A DNA stretch of 64,000 nucleotides, taken from the NCBI GenBank assembly GCA_000508305.1, contig CP006977.1, positions 1,954,621-2,018,620 of the forward strand. The letters are read 5' to 3'. The position numbers and the translations under genes are program-made. The notes under the pieces were generated by a model that saw only the letters and a list, made by a program, of their open reading frames with translations, was not told the DNA's origin and made no database searches. The stretch comes from Sulfolobus acidocaldarius SUSAZ. GTDB taxonomy: Archaea > Thermoproteota > Thermoprotei_A > Sulfolobales > Sulfolobaceae. Position 1 is the stretch's first letter, and each line of letters begins with the position of its first letter. This document shows, piece by piece, positions 10,433-18,734 of this stretch.

Positions 10433-10598
10433 TTACAATTTGAGTTTAAATACTTATCGACTATGTATAAACCTAAAAACTAAAGTATAATCATTTGAAA
10501 ACTGTACTATAGATTAGATAGTTTAAATTCAACTTTTTATTTTAGCCACGGATAAAACAAACATGAAGGTCAAATTTAGAAGTAGTTTTTAAAAAATA

Positions 10599-11342
10599 TT
10601 ACCTGCCTTTATACTTGGGCTCACGTTTTTCTATGAATGATTGAACTCCTTCTTTAAAGTCCTCAGTCTTGCCTAACTCACTTTGTAACAATGCTTCGTA
10701 CTCAAGAAAATCATCCATGTCCTCAAATAATATCTTATTCACCATCTTCTTTCCTGCCACATAAGTTAAGAATGGACCTGCAGAAATTCTTTGAGCTAAC
10801 TTAACAGCCTCTGACAGAGGATCTTCAGATATTTTTACTAAACCCCACTTTTCAGCATCTTCTGCCGTGAATTCTCCTCCTAGAATTAACAGGTCATACG
10901 ACTTCACGCCCAATAGTTTAGCTAAAAAGTAAGCTACTCCCGTATCTGAGGTAAGACCAATTCTTTGAAAAGCTGTCACAAACTTTACATCTTTTTTACT
11001 TATTCTGAAATCTGTAGAGAGCACTATTCCTAGACATGCACCTGCTACCACTCCGTTAATAGCAGAAATATATAGTTTATTTGGGTTTCTTATTTCATTG
11101 ATAATTGGCTGGAAGGTATACTTGAGATCAGAGTAAATATCTTCAACCATCTCACTTAAATCAGCTCCTACACAAAATCCCCTACCTTCTCCAGTTAGAA
11201 TTACTGACTTAACAGTAGGATCAGCGTTTAATTTTCTTAGTATCGATATCATATCATTCCTTGTTTTTAGGTTAAGTGCATTCAATTTCTCAGGTCTATC
11301 GAACTTTACTATTGCATAACCATCTTTGTTCTCAACTATCAT
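10599..11342 (-). CDS. Enoyl-CoA hydratase/isomerase family protein
   Basis: Crotonase-fold protein of 247 residues. It shows ALNLKTRNDM near the N-terminus, the oxyanion-hole loop TGEGRGFCVGADLSEM, and the second oxyanion stretch INGVVAGACLGIVLSTDFRIS. The catalytic Glu position of the second motif reads TGVAYF rather than the usual PxxGGxxRL, so this member may be an isomerase or ring-hydrolase variant (PaaG-like) rather than a classical hydratase. I take the ATG at 11342, which overlaps the stop of the upstream hydratase as ATGA; a GTG at 11351 is the alternative. Tight coupling to the next gene implies joint translation. Confidence 0.85.
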   Translation of the reverse strand: MIVENKDGYAIVKFDRPEKLNALNLKTRNDMISILRKLNADPTVKSVILTGEGRGFCVGADLSEMVEDIYSDLKYTFQPIINEIRNPNKLYISAINGVVAGACLGIVLSTDFRISKKDVKFVTAFQRIGLTSDTGVAYFLAKLLGVKSYDLLILGGEFTAEDAEKWGLVKISEDPLSEAVKLAQRISAGPFLTYVAGKKMVNKILFEDMDDFLEYEALLQSELGKTEDFKEGVQSFIEKREPKYKGR

Positions 11343-12106
11343 TCTTCCCACCTGGGTTTTCTCTTCTCCAGAAATGCCTTCATACCCTCTTTAGCTTCTT
11401 CGCTAGCTAAAGCTACATAGAAGTTTCTCCTCTCTATATCTAAACCTTGTTGAAGATTAGTCTCTAGAGCCCTATTTACAGCTTCCTTTGCTAAAATTAA
11501 GGAGAATAAGGGCTTTGAGGCTATTTCATTAGCTAATCTAATAGCCTCATCTATTAGCGAACCATCAGGAACAACCTTAACCACTAATCCCATGTCTTTA
11601 GCCTCCTTAGCAGAAATGAGTTCTCCGGTCAGCACTATTTTCATCGCGTTGTACTTTCCTACTGTTCTGGTCAATCTCTGTGTACCACCTGCGCCAGGGA
11701 TTATACCCAGGTTAATCTCAGGCTGACCAAATTTAGCTGATTCAGATGCAATGATTATATCACAAGCCATAGCAAGTTCCAGTCCTCCACCTGCTGCCAC
11801 ACCATTAACAGCAGCTATTACAGGTTTCTTAAAAGACCTCATCTTCTCCCATAAAGGCATATGACCTTTAAGTACAATTTCTTTTAAAGGAGTGTCAACC
11901 ATTTCTTTTACATCTGCACCAGCTGAAAAAGCTTTACCTTCTCCTGTAATTATCACCACTTTTACTGGGGACTTCTCTAGTTCATCAAGGGCATTAACCA
12001 GATCATCCACCATTTTAAAGTTTATTGCATTGAGCCTGTCAGGTCTATTTAATTTTATGATACCAATCTTTTTATCCTTCGTCTCGAGTTTTATTGTCTC
12101 GTACAT
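11339..12106 (-). CDS. Enoyl-CoA hydratase (crotonase)
   Basis: 255 residues with the complete crotonase signature: TGEGKAFSAGADVKEM, AVNGVAAGGGLELAMACDIIIAS, and FGQPEINLGIIPGAGGTQRLTRTVG, which carries both catalytic glutamate positions. It should hydrate 2-enoyl-CoA to 3-hydroxyacyl-CoA. It is the first of two adjacent crotonases, overlapping the second by four bases. Two different crotonases side by side is the arrangement seen for PaaF/PaaG in aerobic phenylacetate degradation and in general beta-oxidation. The ATG at 12106 is preferred over a TTG at 12109. Confidence 0.92.
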   Translation of the reverse strand: MYETIKLETKDKKIGIIKLNRPDRLNAINFKMVDDLVNALDELEKSPVKVVIITGEGKAFSAGADVKEMVDTPLKEIVLKGHMPLWEKMRSFKKPVIAAVNGVAAGGGLELAMACDIIIASESAKFGQPEINLGIIPGAGGTQRLTRTVGKYNAMKIVLTGELISAKEAKDMGLVVKVVPDGSLIDEAIRLANEIASKPLFSLILAKEAVNRALETNLQQGLDIERRNFYVALASEEAKEGMKAFLEKRKPRWEE

Positions 12107-12154
12107 CAATATTTAAGCTACCTACAAAAATAAAAATTCATAACAAAATTATGA

Positions 12155-13378
12155 TCATAATTTCCTTATGTCAAAGGATTCATCCTTCAGCTTATCTATC
12201 TTACTCTTTATGTCTACCTTATCCTGAATTAGCTTATTTATAGCCTCTAATTCACTCATATCTCTGTTGAACGCAACATAACCTATAACTAACCCTCCTT
12301 TGATATAAATTACGTTCAATGATTTTTTGTCAAAATTACCCCTCATAACATATTCATCATAACCAGTTGTCTCCCCACCAGACTCTATATGGAGGTCAAA
12401 TATATCGGACCAAACTGTAGACAAAAAGTTATAACTCTCATTATGACCCATCATATTTCTCGCAGCAAGTTGACCAGTATAATACGCGTTATTCCAGTGT
12501 TCTATCCTCCTTCTTTTCCCTGAAACTGGATCCAGAATATTAGCCACATCTCCCGCAACATATATGTCCTCCTTAGCTTTTAGATGTTCATCCACTAATA
12601 TTCCGTTGTTAACTTGTAACTCCCTAGCAATCTCGACATTAGGGCTTATACCTACAGCCACAAGAACCATACTACTCTCAATTATCTTTCCACTAGATAC
12701 TATGACACTATTAACCCTCTGGCTTCCTTCGAATTCCTTAATACTTTCATTAAGAAGGAAAGTCACGCCCTTATTCTCAAAGTACTTCCTTACCATTTCA
12801 GAAACTTTTTCATCCACAAACGTACTCCATATGAAAGGCTTTACCTCTATTACTACAGGCTCAAAACCTAGGCTCCTAAGACTAGCGGCTACCTCAACAC
12901 CTATGAACCCTGCCCCAACAATTACTGGCTTTTTGCTATATTTCAAATCCTCCTTAATTGAATCTGCATCACTTAAAGTTCTAAGATAATGAACTCCATT
13001 GAGATTCTCGCCATGGATACCCAGTTTTCTAGGCTTTCCCCCTGTTGTTATGAGCAATTTATCAAAGTTCAGTGTTTGTCCTGTGGAGAGCGTTAAAAAC
13101 TTCTCCTTCACATTTAACCTTTCGACCGTAGTGTTAAGCATTACTTTCAGGTTATCCCGTTGATAAAATTCAGGCTTTTCAAAGAATAAACTGTCCCTAT
13201 CCCTTTCACTTCTCATATACTCCTTAGATAACGGAGGTCTATCGTAAGGTAAAGCATTATCACTAGTAACTAGTGTAATATTTGCCTTAGGGTCTATGTT
13301 TAACATCTCTTTTAACGCGTGATAACCGGCTATTCCACTTCCTATAATAACATATTTAGAGGTGAGTTTTGATGACAC
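12155..13378 (-). CDS. FAD-dependent NAD(P)H:ferredoxin/rubredoxin reductase-like oxidoreductase
   Basis: Pyridine nucleotide-disulfide oxidoreductase fold: FAD site YVIIGSGIAGYHAL at the N-terminus, NAD(P) site PVIVGAGFIGVEVAASL near residue 150, and second FAD motif DIYVAGDVANI near 280. No CxxxxC redox disulfide is present, so it belongs to the ferredoxin-reductase class of oxygenase electron-transfer chains. I set the start at the GTG at 13378 (407 residues) because a minus-strand TTATATAT box at 13400-13407 lies exactly at leaderless distance; an ATG at 13420 would lie upstream of that TATA box. It could supply electrons to the di-iron oxygenase at 16745 (inference). Divergent from the thiolase. 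Confidence 0.87.
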   Translation of the reverse strand: MSSKLTSKYVIIGSGIAGYHALKEMLNIDPKANITLVTSDNALPYDRPPLSKEYMRSERDRDSLFFEKPEFYQRDNLKVMLNTTVERLNVKEKFLTLSTGQTLNFDKLLITTGGKPRKLGIHGENLNGVHYLRTLSDADSIKEDLKYSKKPVIVGAGFIGVEVAASLRSLGFEPVVIEVKPFIWSTFVDEKVSEMVRKYFENKGVTFLLNESIKEFEGSQRVNSVIVSSGKIIESSMVLVAVGISPNVEIARELQVNNGILVDEHLKAKEDIYVAGDVANILDPVSGKRRRIEHWNNAYYTGQLAARNMMGHNESYNFLSTVWSDIFDLHIESGGETTGYDEYVMRGNFDKKSLNVIYIKGGLVIGYVAFNRDMSELEAINKLIQDKVDIKSKIDKLKDESFDIRKL

Positions 13379-13397
13379 ATCTAATATATCAATAACG

Positions 13398-13410
13398 TAA
13401 TATATAATCT
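13398..13410 (-). promoter_or_regulatory. TATA box deciding the reductase start
   Basis: Minus strand reads AGATTATATATTA, centred about 26 nt upstream of the GTG at 13378. It argues that the coding region starts at 13378 and not at the ATG at 13420, which is upstream of the box. Confidence 0.6.
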
Positions 13411-13458
13411 CGTATTTCAAATAAGAGTTTATTAATTATCAAACGCTAGTTTAAAAAT

Positions 13459-14619
13459 ATGAGAAAGGTCGCAGTTATAGGTGTAGGACACTCTAAGTTT
13501 GGAAAGAGAGATGACGTAAGTATCCAGGAATTAGCTTGGGAGTCGATTAAGGAAGCCTTTGAAGATGCTGGAGTAACCCAGAAAGATGTTAATACGGTGA
13601 TATTAGGTAGCACTGCATATAGAGGTGTTGAACTTTATCCAGGACCTATTGTAGCTGAATACACAGGTTTAACAGGAAAAGTACCCATGAGAGTAGAGGC
13701 TATGTGTGCGACCGGTCTCGCGGCTGCTCTAACAGCCTATTCCCTAGTAGCATCTGGTCTAGCTGAAATAGCTATGGCTGTGGGCGTAGATAAAATGACT
13801 GAGGTCGATACTTCAACCTCTTTAGCAGTAGGAGGAAGGGGAGGAAACTACCAGTGGGAATATCACTTTTACGGTACTACATTTCCTACCTACTATGCTC
13901 TTTACGCTACTAGACACATGGCAGTCTTCAGTACCACAGAAGAACAAATGGCTCTAGTATCGGTTAAGGCACACAAATATGGAGCAAGTAATCCTAAGGC
14001 TCACTTCCAAAAACCTGTCACAGTTGAGGAAGTGTTAAAGTCTAGGGTTATTTCATGGCCCATAAAGCTTCTTGATGCATGTCCAATTAGTGATGGTTCA
14101 GCAACAGCAATATTTGCCTCGGAAGAGAAGGTGAGAGAGCTAAAGATAGATTCACCAGTGTGGATTAGTGGAGTAGGATTTGCTAATGACTACGCATATG
14201 TTGCGAGAAGAGGAGAGTGGTTGGGATTTAAGGCTACGACATTAGCTGCTCAGGATGCTTATAAAATGGCTGATATTACACCTAATAGTATAGAAGTTGC
14301 TACAGTTCATGATGCGTTTACCATAGCAGAAATAATGGGGTACGAAGACCTAGGATTTGTAGAGAAAGGTAAAGGAGGAAAGTTTATAGAGGAAGGACAA
14401 AGCGAAAAAGGAGGAAAAGTTGGTGTGAATTTATTTGGAGGCTTAAAGTCCAAAGGTCATCCTTTGGGTGCTACTGGCTTGTCAATGATTTATGAGATAA
14501 CCAAACAGCTTAGAGAAGAAGCAGGGAATTTACAACAACCACTTAAAAGGTACACTGGACTGGTTCATAATGTGGGAGGGACAGGTCACTATGCATATGT
14601 TATGGTTCTCAGAAGATGA
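13459..14619 (+). CDS. Thiolase (acetyl-CoA acetyltransferase / SCPx-type)
   Basis: 386 residues of the thiolase fold, SCP2-thiolase subgroup typical of archaea. The nucleophile Cys83 is in EAMCATGLAA, the active-site His in TVHDAFTIAE (about 277), GHPLGATG (about 336) and a C-terminal HNVGGTGHYAYV. It should cleave 3-ketoacyl-CoA or condense acetyl-CoA. In many archaea such thiolases are encoded beside a zinc-ribbon/OB protein (DUF35) that partners them. Such a partner lies at 16348-16773, though not adjacent. It is divergent from the reductase and convergent with the thioesterase (25 nt between stops). Confidence 0.92.
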   Translation: MRKVAVIGVGHSKFGKRDDVSIQELAWESIKEAFEDAGVTQKDVNTVILGSTAYRGVELYPGPIVAEYTGLTGKVPMRVEAMCATGLAAALTAYSLVASGLAEIAMAVGVDKMTEVDTSTSLAVGGRGGNYQWEYHFYGTTFPTYYALYATRHMAVFSTTEEQMALVSVKAHKYGASNPKAHFQKPVTVEEVLKSRVISWPIKLLDACPISDGSATAIFASEEKVRELKIDSPVWISGVGFANDYAYVARRGEWLGFKATTLAAQDAYKMADITPNSIEVATVHDAFTIAEIMGYEDLGFVEKGKGGKFIEEGQSEKGGKVGVNLFGGLKSKGHPLGATGLSMIYEITKQLREEAGNLQQPLKRYTGLVHNVGGTGHYAYVMVLRR

Positions 14620-14644
14620 AAAATACGTGTTCATAAGGAGGAAT

Positions 14645-15055
14645 CTAAACCTTGTTTTCTCCCTTATTACTCTGTTCTTTTTTTACAGAATCCAAGTGAT
14701 AAGCTAGAGCCGTGACATGGGCAATTATTTTCCCATCCTCGTTCTTAACCACTATTCTATATAGCGAAGTAGTTTTACCCTTACTCTCTTCAAAACCTTC
14801 CGCAATTATTTTCTCACCTAAAGTTGCTTGTCTTCTAAAATCTATGTCCATATGAAGGGCTACGGAATCCCTTGAGAAGTTACTTATGTATTCAAAGGCA
14901 GTATCAGCTAAAGCAAATATAAAAGAACCATGAACGTTCCCATGTATGTTGAGGTTTTCTTCCCTAACTTCAGCAGATACTTTGACGTAACCTTCCCTTA
15001 TTTCCTCTAATTTTAAATGGAGATATTTTGCAAAATTGCTTTCTCTGAGGTTCAC
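14645..15055 (-). CDS. Hotdog-fold acyl-CoA thioesterase (PaaI-like)
   Basis: 136 residues. The hotdog core NIHGNVHGSFIFALADTAFEYISN has the PaaI-type HG(G/S)xxxxLADxA motif. A long strand-rich C-terminal half follows (ATLGEKIIAEGFEESKGKTTSLYRIVV). Members hydrolyse (hydroxy)phenylacetyl-CoA or other acyl-CoAs and serve to recycle trapped CoA esters. It is the last gene of the 17773-to-14645 minus-strand operon, 9 nt after the CoA ligase, which supports a role with the same acyl-CoA. Confidence 0.87.
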   Translation of the reverse strand: MNLRESNFAKYLHLKLEEIREGYVKVSAEVREENLNIHGNVHGSFIFALADTAFEYISNFSRDSVALHMDIDFRRQATLGEKIIAEGFEESKGKTTSLYRIVVKNEDGKIIAHVTALAYHLDSVKKEQSNKGENKV

Positions 15056-15064
15056 AGTAAATCC

Positions 15065-16351
15065 CTATTCCATAATAATTACCCTCTTACTCTTACCCTC
15101 AAATCTGGGCAGAGACCCTACCTTTATGAACTCTATTTCCGGTGTCACGAAAGCAACTGTCCTTATTTCCTCCACTATTTTATGCTTCAACTCGTTAGAA
15201 GGATTCTCGACCTCTAATCTCAGTATCATTTTATGTTCATTACATCTCCTGTCAAAAACCACTTGATATTCGGCAATCTCTGAATACTTCATTAAAACTA
15301 GGTTTATAGCAGAAGGGTATATCTTCACCCCTTTGTAAAATATGACATCGTCAATCCTACCCTTTATTATACTTATTTTAGGGTAAGGGATATCGTCATC
15401 GCTTTCAGTAATCTTAGTAATGTCCCTTGTTCTATACCTAATCAGGGGCATAGCTTCTTTAGAAAGAGTTGTTATAACTAACTCTCCTTCTTCTCCCTCA
15501 TCTAAAACTTCTCCAGTTTCTGGATCGACTATCTCAGCGATAAAATGATCTGTCCATATGTGCATCCCTTTATGATCGTCATAAGGACACTCCTGAGAGA
15601 CACCTGGTCCCATAGCCTCTGTAAAACCATATATTTCTCTCGCACCCTCCTTTAAGGCTAATTCACTTTCTATCCTCTTTAGCATCTCCGAGGTCATTGC
15701 CTCTGCCCCCGGAATGGCAAGTCTCAAATTCAACGTAGTTGGGTCAATGCCCAGTTTTTTGATCGTCTCAGCTACTACCAGTTCATATGATGGTGTTCCG
15801 GTTATCACAGTAGCTTTAAAATCCTTTATAGCCTTGACCATTCCTTCAGTTCTCCCTGCACTCCACGGAATCACCTTTACTCCTATTTTCTCAGCCCCCT
15901 GCTGAAGACCAATCCCTCCTGTAAATAAACCGTAACCGTAAATATTCATCATTATATCATTCTTGTTTACGTTAGCAGTTTTGAGACACCTCGCTACCAG
16001 GTTAGACCAAACCTCAATATCATAAGTTGTATAAGCGTTTACAGTCGGTATACCTGTAGTTCCAGAGGTCATATGAAACCTTGCAACCTTTTCAAACGGT
16101 ACAGCTAGAAATTCTCCGCCATATGGGTATGCCTTATCTCTAAGCTCCTCTTTTGTAGTAAAAGGGAGTTTTCTTAAATCTTCCACTGTTTTTATATCTT
16201 CAGGAGAAATTCTTCTCTGCTGAAAAAGCTTCCTATAATACGGGGAATTTTCATATACGTAGTTTATAAGCCTTCTCAATCTCTTTTGTTGGATCTTCAT
16301 TATGTCGTTCTTAGAGAGTAGTCTAGGATTAGTTTCATCATATCCACTCAT
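15065..16351 (-). CDS. paaK: Phenylacetate-CoA ligase-like AMP-forming ligase
   Basis: 428 residues, the short PaaK length. It has the PaaK-type phosphate loop FHMTSGTTGIPTV (about 93-105), YGFTEAMGPGVSQEC, and the C-terminal lid SIIKGRIDDVIFYKGVKIYPSAI. The reaction would be arylacetate + ATP + CoA giving aryl-CoA + AMP + PPi. Its start overlaps the stop of the zinc-ribbon gene (ATGA-type, 4 nt). Together with two crotonases, a thiolase, a thioesterase and a di-iron protein nearby it suggests CoA-dependent aerobic degradation of phenylacetate or a related acid. The exact substrate is inference, so the symbol means family only. Confidence 0.85.
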   Translation of the reverse strand: MSGYDETNPRLLSKNDIMKIQQKRLRRLINYVYENSPYYRKLFQQRRISPEDIKTVEDLRKLPFTTKEELRDKAYPYGGEFLAVPFEKVARFHMTSGTTGIPTVNAYTTYDIEVWSNLVARCLKTANVNKNDIMMNIYGYGLFTGGIGLQQGAEKIGVKVIPWSAGRTEGMVKAIKDFKATVITGTPSYELVVAETIKKLGIDPTTLNLRLAIPGAEAMTSEMLKRIESELALKEGAREIYGFTEAMGPGVSQECPYDDHKGMHIWTDHFIAEIVDPETGEVLDEGEEGELVITTLSKEAMPLIRYRTRDITKITESDDDIPYPKISIIKGRIDDVIFYKGVKIYPSAINLVLMKYSEIAEYQVVFDRRCNEHKMILRLEVENPSNELKHKIVEEIRTVAFVTPEIEFIKVGSLPRFEGKSKRVIIME

Positions 16352-16773
16352 TCTACCACCTCAGCGATTATCCTCTGACCGTCTGTAGATATCCTTACTT
16401 TACTCCCTACTCTTGGTCTTCCCTTAACCCAAGCCATCACACTTACTTCTCCGAGTCTAACTATTCCAATCACGTAATCTGGATACTTCTCGAATCCTTG
16501 AGGTTTCTGAGACACAATGCTATAGGTCATTAGCTCCCCTTCGCTCTGTAATTCAACCCATTCCATTTTATCTGAACCGCAATTTGAACAGTCCTTTTGA
16601 GGGGGGAAATATACAGAGTTACAGCTGACGCACCTTGTAGCTACTACCTTACCCTCCTTTAATTTCTCTAGGAATTGGTCTGGATAGGTTATTTTATAGC
16701 TGTATGTTATCGGTAGCCCGTCTACTTTCAAAACCGTTACACCCTTAGAACACTGGAATGAAGTCGTCCTCAC
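16348..16773 (-). CDS. Zinc-ribbon/OB-fold protein (DUF35), acyl-CoA-enzyme partner
   Basis: The N-terminal rubredoxin-like zinc ribbon is CVSC(12)CSNC (CVSCNSVYFPPQKDCSNCGS, about residues 48-67). A DUF35 OB fold follows (WVELQSEGELMTYSIVSQKP ... VIGIVRLGEVSVMAWVKG). Such proteins partner SCP2-like thiolases or HMG-CoA synthase in archaea and bind acyl-CoA. The GTG at 16773 overlaps the upstream di-iron gene by 29 nt. A TTG at 16731, preceded by GGGTG, would give 127 residues starting LKVDGLPITY, closer to the usual family start. Here it is coupled to a ligase and a di-iron oxygenase instead of a thiolase. Confidence 0.83.
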   Translation of the reverse strand: MRTTSFQCSKGVTVLKVDGLPITYSYKITYPDQFLEKLKEGKVVATRCVSCNSVYFPPQKDCSNCGSDKMEWVELQSEGELMTYSIVSQKPQGFEKYPDYVIGIVRLGEVSVMAWVKGRPRVGSKVRISTDGQRIIAEVVE

Positions 16774-17773
16774 TTATATCCTTTACTTCCTCTCCACTTA
16801 TACCAAGTTCAGGCATATCAGGTAATTTTATCCCATATCTCTTCAAGGAAGCGCCTACTCTAAGCACAGCCTCCTTCCATGCCTCCTCCTTTTCTTTCTC
16901 TGTGGGAATATAGAAGCCTGCATCTCTAGCTAGATCTTCCATTCTCTGATGGACCTCCAGGAACCAAGGAGGTAATTTCCAAAATTCCTTAGGGGGTTTG
17001 TAAGTAATTAGTGATAGGAACACAAAGCCAGCCCTAATTTGCTTTGTGACCAGTTTTTTCCTATCTTCATTCATATTAGGGGCATTCTGGGTCATAATCA
17101 AATGGGTAAAGGCATAGTGACGTGTTTCATCAACAGCTGTATTCTTAAAAATCTTTGAAAACTCCTCATTCTTAGCATTCTTTCCCATGCTAGTGAATAC
17201 TGTTGTGGCTGCTGCCTCTCCCATCATAAATGACGTGAATAATACATCAAGAGCGTACTTCTTGTAAGCGTCTAAGTAAGCTTTCCAATATCTTGATCCA
17301 TTCCACCAAACCCATTGGACATTTAACATTGCCTTCTTCTCAAGATCATCTTGAGGTTTGAAATTCAATGGGAAACCTTCCATTGCATTCTTTATTGCTA
17401 GTCCACAAACTAAGTTGTGCCTATTTTCGTCCCAGGTTATGGTTGTAAGTATTCCTCTGACTGCAGTATCCAAATGGTGCTCAAATGATTTTACTACTGC
17501 ATAAGCGAATACAGGGGTCGCGTGATCGAAGTTTGATAAAAGACCATACCAATAGGCTATAGCCAGTCTCTGTTTCCTGTCTAATCCAGACATCCACTCC
17601 TTTACTCTCTTCCAATCAATATTATCTTCGTCCCACTGCTCTTTTTTAGCCCTCCTATACAGTTGCCATGCTCTCTCGTTATCGAAATCCCATATTGGGG
17701 GATATACATTATATTCAGGGTAAGCGGGTGACTCTTCAAAATTTATTGAATCATACTTATTCTCCTTACTCAT
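16745..17773 (-). CDS. Ferritin-like di-iron oxygenase (ring-oxygenase / R2-like)
   Basis: 342 residues, helical, with two iron-binding ExxH motifs: DENRH at 115-119 and DETRHYAF at 215-222. Glu186 in FMMGEAA is the likely third-helix ligand, and an acidic residue in SFEHH or NFDHA the first. This is the four-helix di-iron carboxylate layout of ribonucleotide reductase R2, BoxB, PaaA and related monooxygenases. With the downstream CoA ligase it probably oxygenates an aryl-CoA (BoxB- or PaaA-like), acting on the ring of a CoA-activated acid. No PaaBCDE-type partners are seen; the flavoprotein at 12155 could reduce it. The substrate is unproven. Confidence 0.78.
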   Translation of the reverse strand: MSKENKYDSINFEESPAYPEYNVYPPIWDFDNERAWQLYRRAKKEQWDEDNIDWKRVKEWMSGLDRKQRLAIAYWYGLLSNFDHATPVFAYAVVKSFEHHLDTAVRGILTTITWDENRHNLVCGLAIKNAMEGFPLNFKPQDDLEKKAMLNVQWVWWNGSRYWKAYLDAYKKYALDVLFTSFMMGEAAATTVFTSMGKNAKNEEFSKIFKNTAVDETRHYAFTHLIMTQNAPNMNEDRKKLVTKQIRAGFVFLSLITYKPPKEFWKLPPWFLEVHQRMEDLARDAGFYIPTEKEKEEAWKEAVLRVGASLKRYGIKLPDMPELGISGEEVKDISEDDFIPVF

Positions 17774-17885
17774 AAAATTCTCACAATTTTTTATTCACCA
17801 TAATAATATTTAAAGTCATAATCAAACAAGTTAAATAAATAGGTATTATAAAAAGTAGCTAAATTAAAAATATTCATCAGACAAT

Positions 17886-18734
17886 TTATATAACTTTAAC
17901 AGGATTAACTAGGGAACCTATTCTCTCTACGTGCACTTCCATAGTAGTATTTTTAGCCTCAAGTTTGTATTCAGACGTATCTTCAGCACCAGAATACCCT
18001 ACAGTTCCAGTTGTTATAACACTTAATTGCGGTATTGTGAGTATGGTGGAGAGCTCCTTTATAATCTCCTCGGGAGAAAATATGAACTCTTCAGTTGTAC
18101 TGTCTTGAATTACCTTATTATTATAAACACTCGTCATCCTAAGTCTATCCAACTTAACCTCATCAGGAGTAGTTATAATAGAACCTAAAACTGCAAATGT
18201 ATCCCTATTCTTATTCCTAAAGTGGGCACCCCTGATAATCATTCGTTTCACTACTCCATCATTAGGATCCCTCCTCCTCGCATAATACCAATCCTTACTA
18301 GCCTCACCCGGAGCCGTAACGTCATTAAATACAGTGTAACCCAGGATGTAATCATCTATTTTTTCAGAATTTATGTTCCTTAATTTTTCCTTAACAATTA
18401 TACCTATTTCCACCTCAGGTCTAATACCACTCTTAGGGGCATAAACTACATCTCCGTTTCCAACTGCGATAGAAGGGAGCTTAATGAAAAATTTAGGAGT
18501 ACCCAGCATCTCTTTTCCTTCCTGTTTACTTGAGGCACCCAGCATTTTATAGGAATTGACCAAAACACAAAAAATTGAAGTAGTTTGGACAGGAAGAATC
18601 TTTACAGATCGGATATCATAACTTCCACCTTTAGGCTCCTTATTAACACTCTCCATTTCGATAATATTATTTCCTATGACTTCTCCCAATCTTACCTTTC
18701 CTTGATACTCAAAGAAAGCTAATTTCATTTTCAT
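17886..18734 (-). CDS. Fumarylacetoacetate hydrolase-family enzyme (HpaG/2-oxo-hept-diene isomerase-like)
   Basis: 282 residues. The FAH-domain metal ligands are in RPEVEIGIIVKEKL (two Glu) with the following GYTVFNDVTAPGE (Asp). The FAH family includes decarboxylase/isomerase HpaG and hydratases acting on meta-cleavage products of catechols. Its ATG overlaps the stop of the hydroxylase gene as TAATG, and it is third in an operon with an extradiol dioxygenase and an HpaB hydroxylase, so it very likely processes the ring-cleavage product. Some family positions differ (KDWYYARRRDPN), so isomerase versus hydratase is not decided. Confidence 0.83.
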   Translation of the reverse strand: MKMKLAFFEYQGKVRLGEVIGNNIIEMESVNKEPKGGSYDIRSVKILPVQTTSIFCVLVNSYKMLGASSKQEGKEMLGTPKFFIKLPSIAVGNGDVVYAPKSGIRPEVEIGIIVKEKLRNINSEKIDDYILGYTVFNDVTAPGEASKDWYYARRRDPNDGVVKRMIIRGAHFRNKNRDTFAVLGSIITTPDEVKLDRLRMTSVYNNKVIQDSTTEEFIFSPEEIIKELSTILTIPQLSVITTGTVGYSGAEDTSEYKLEAKNTTMEVHVERIGSLVNPVKVI

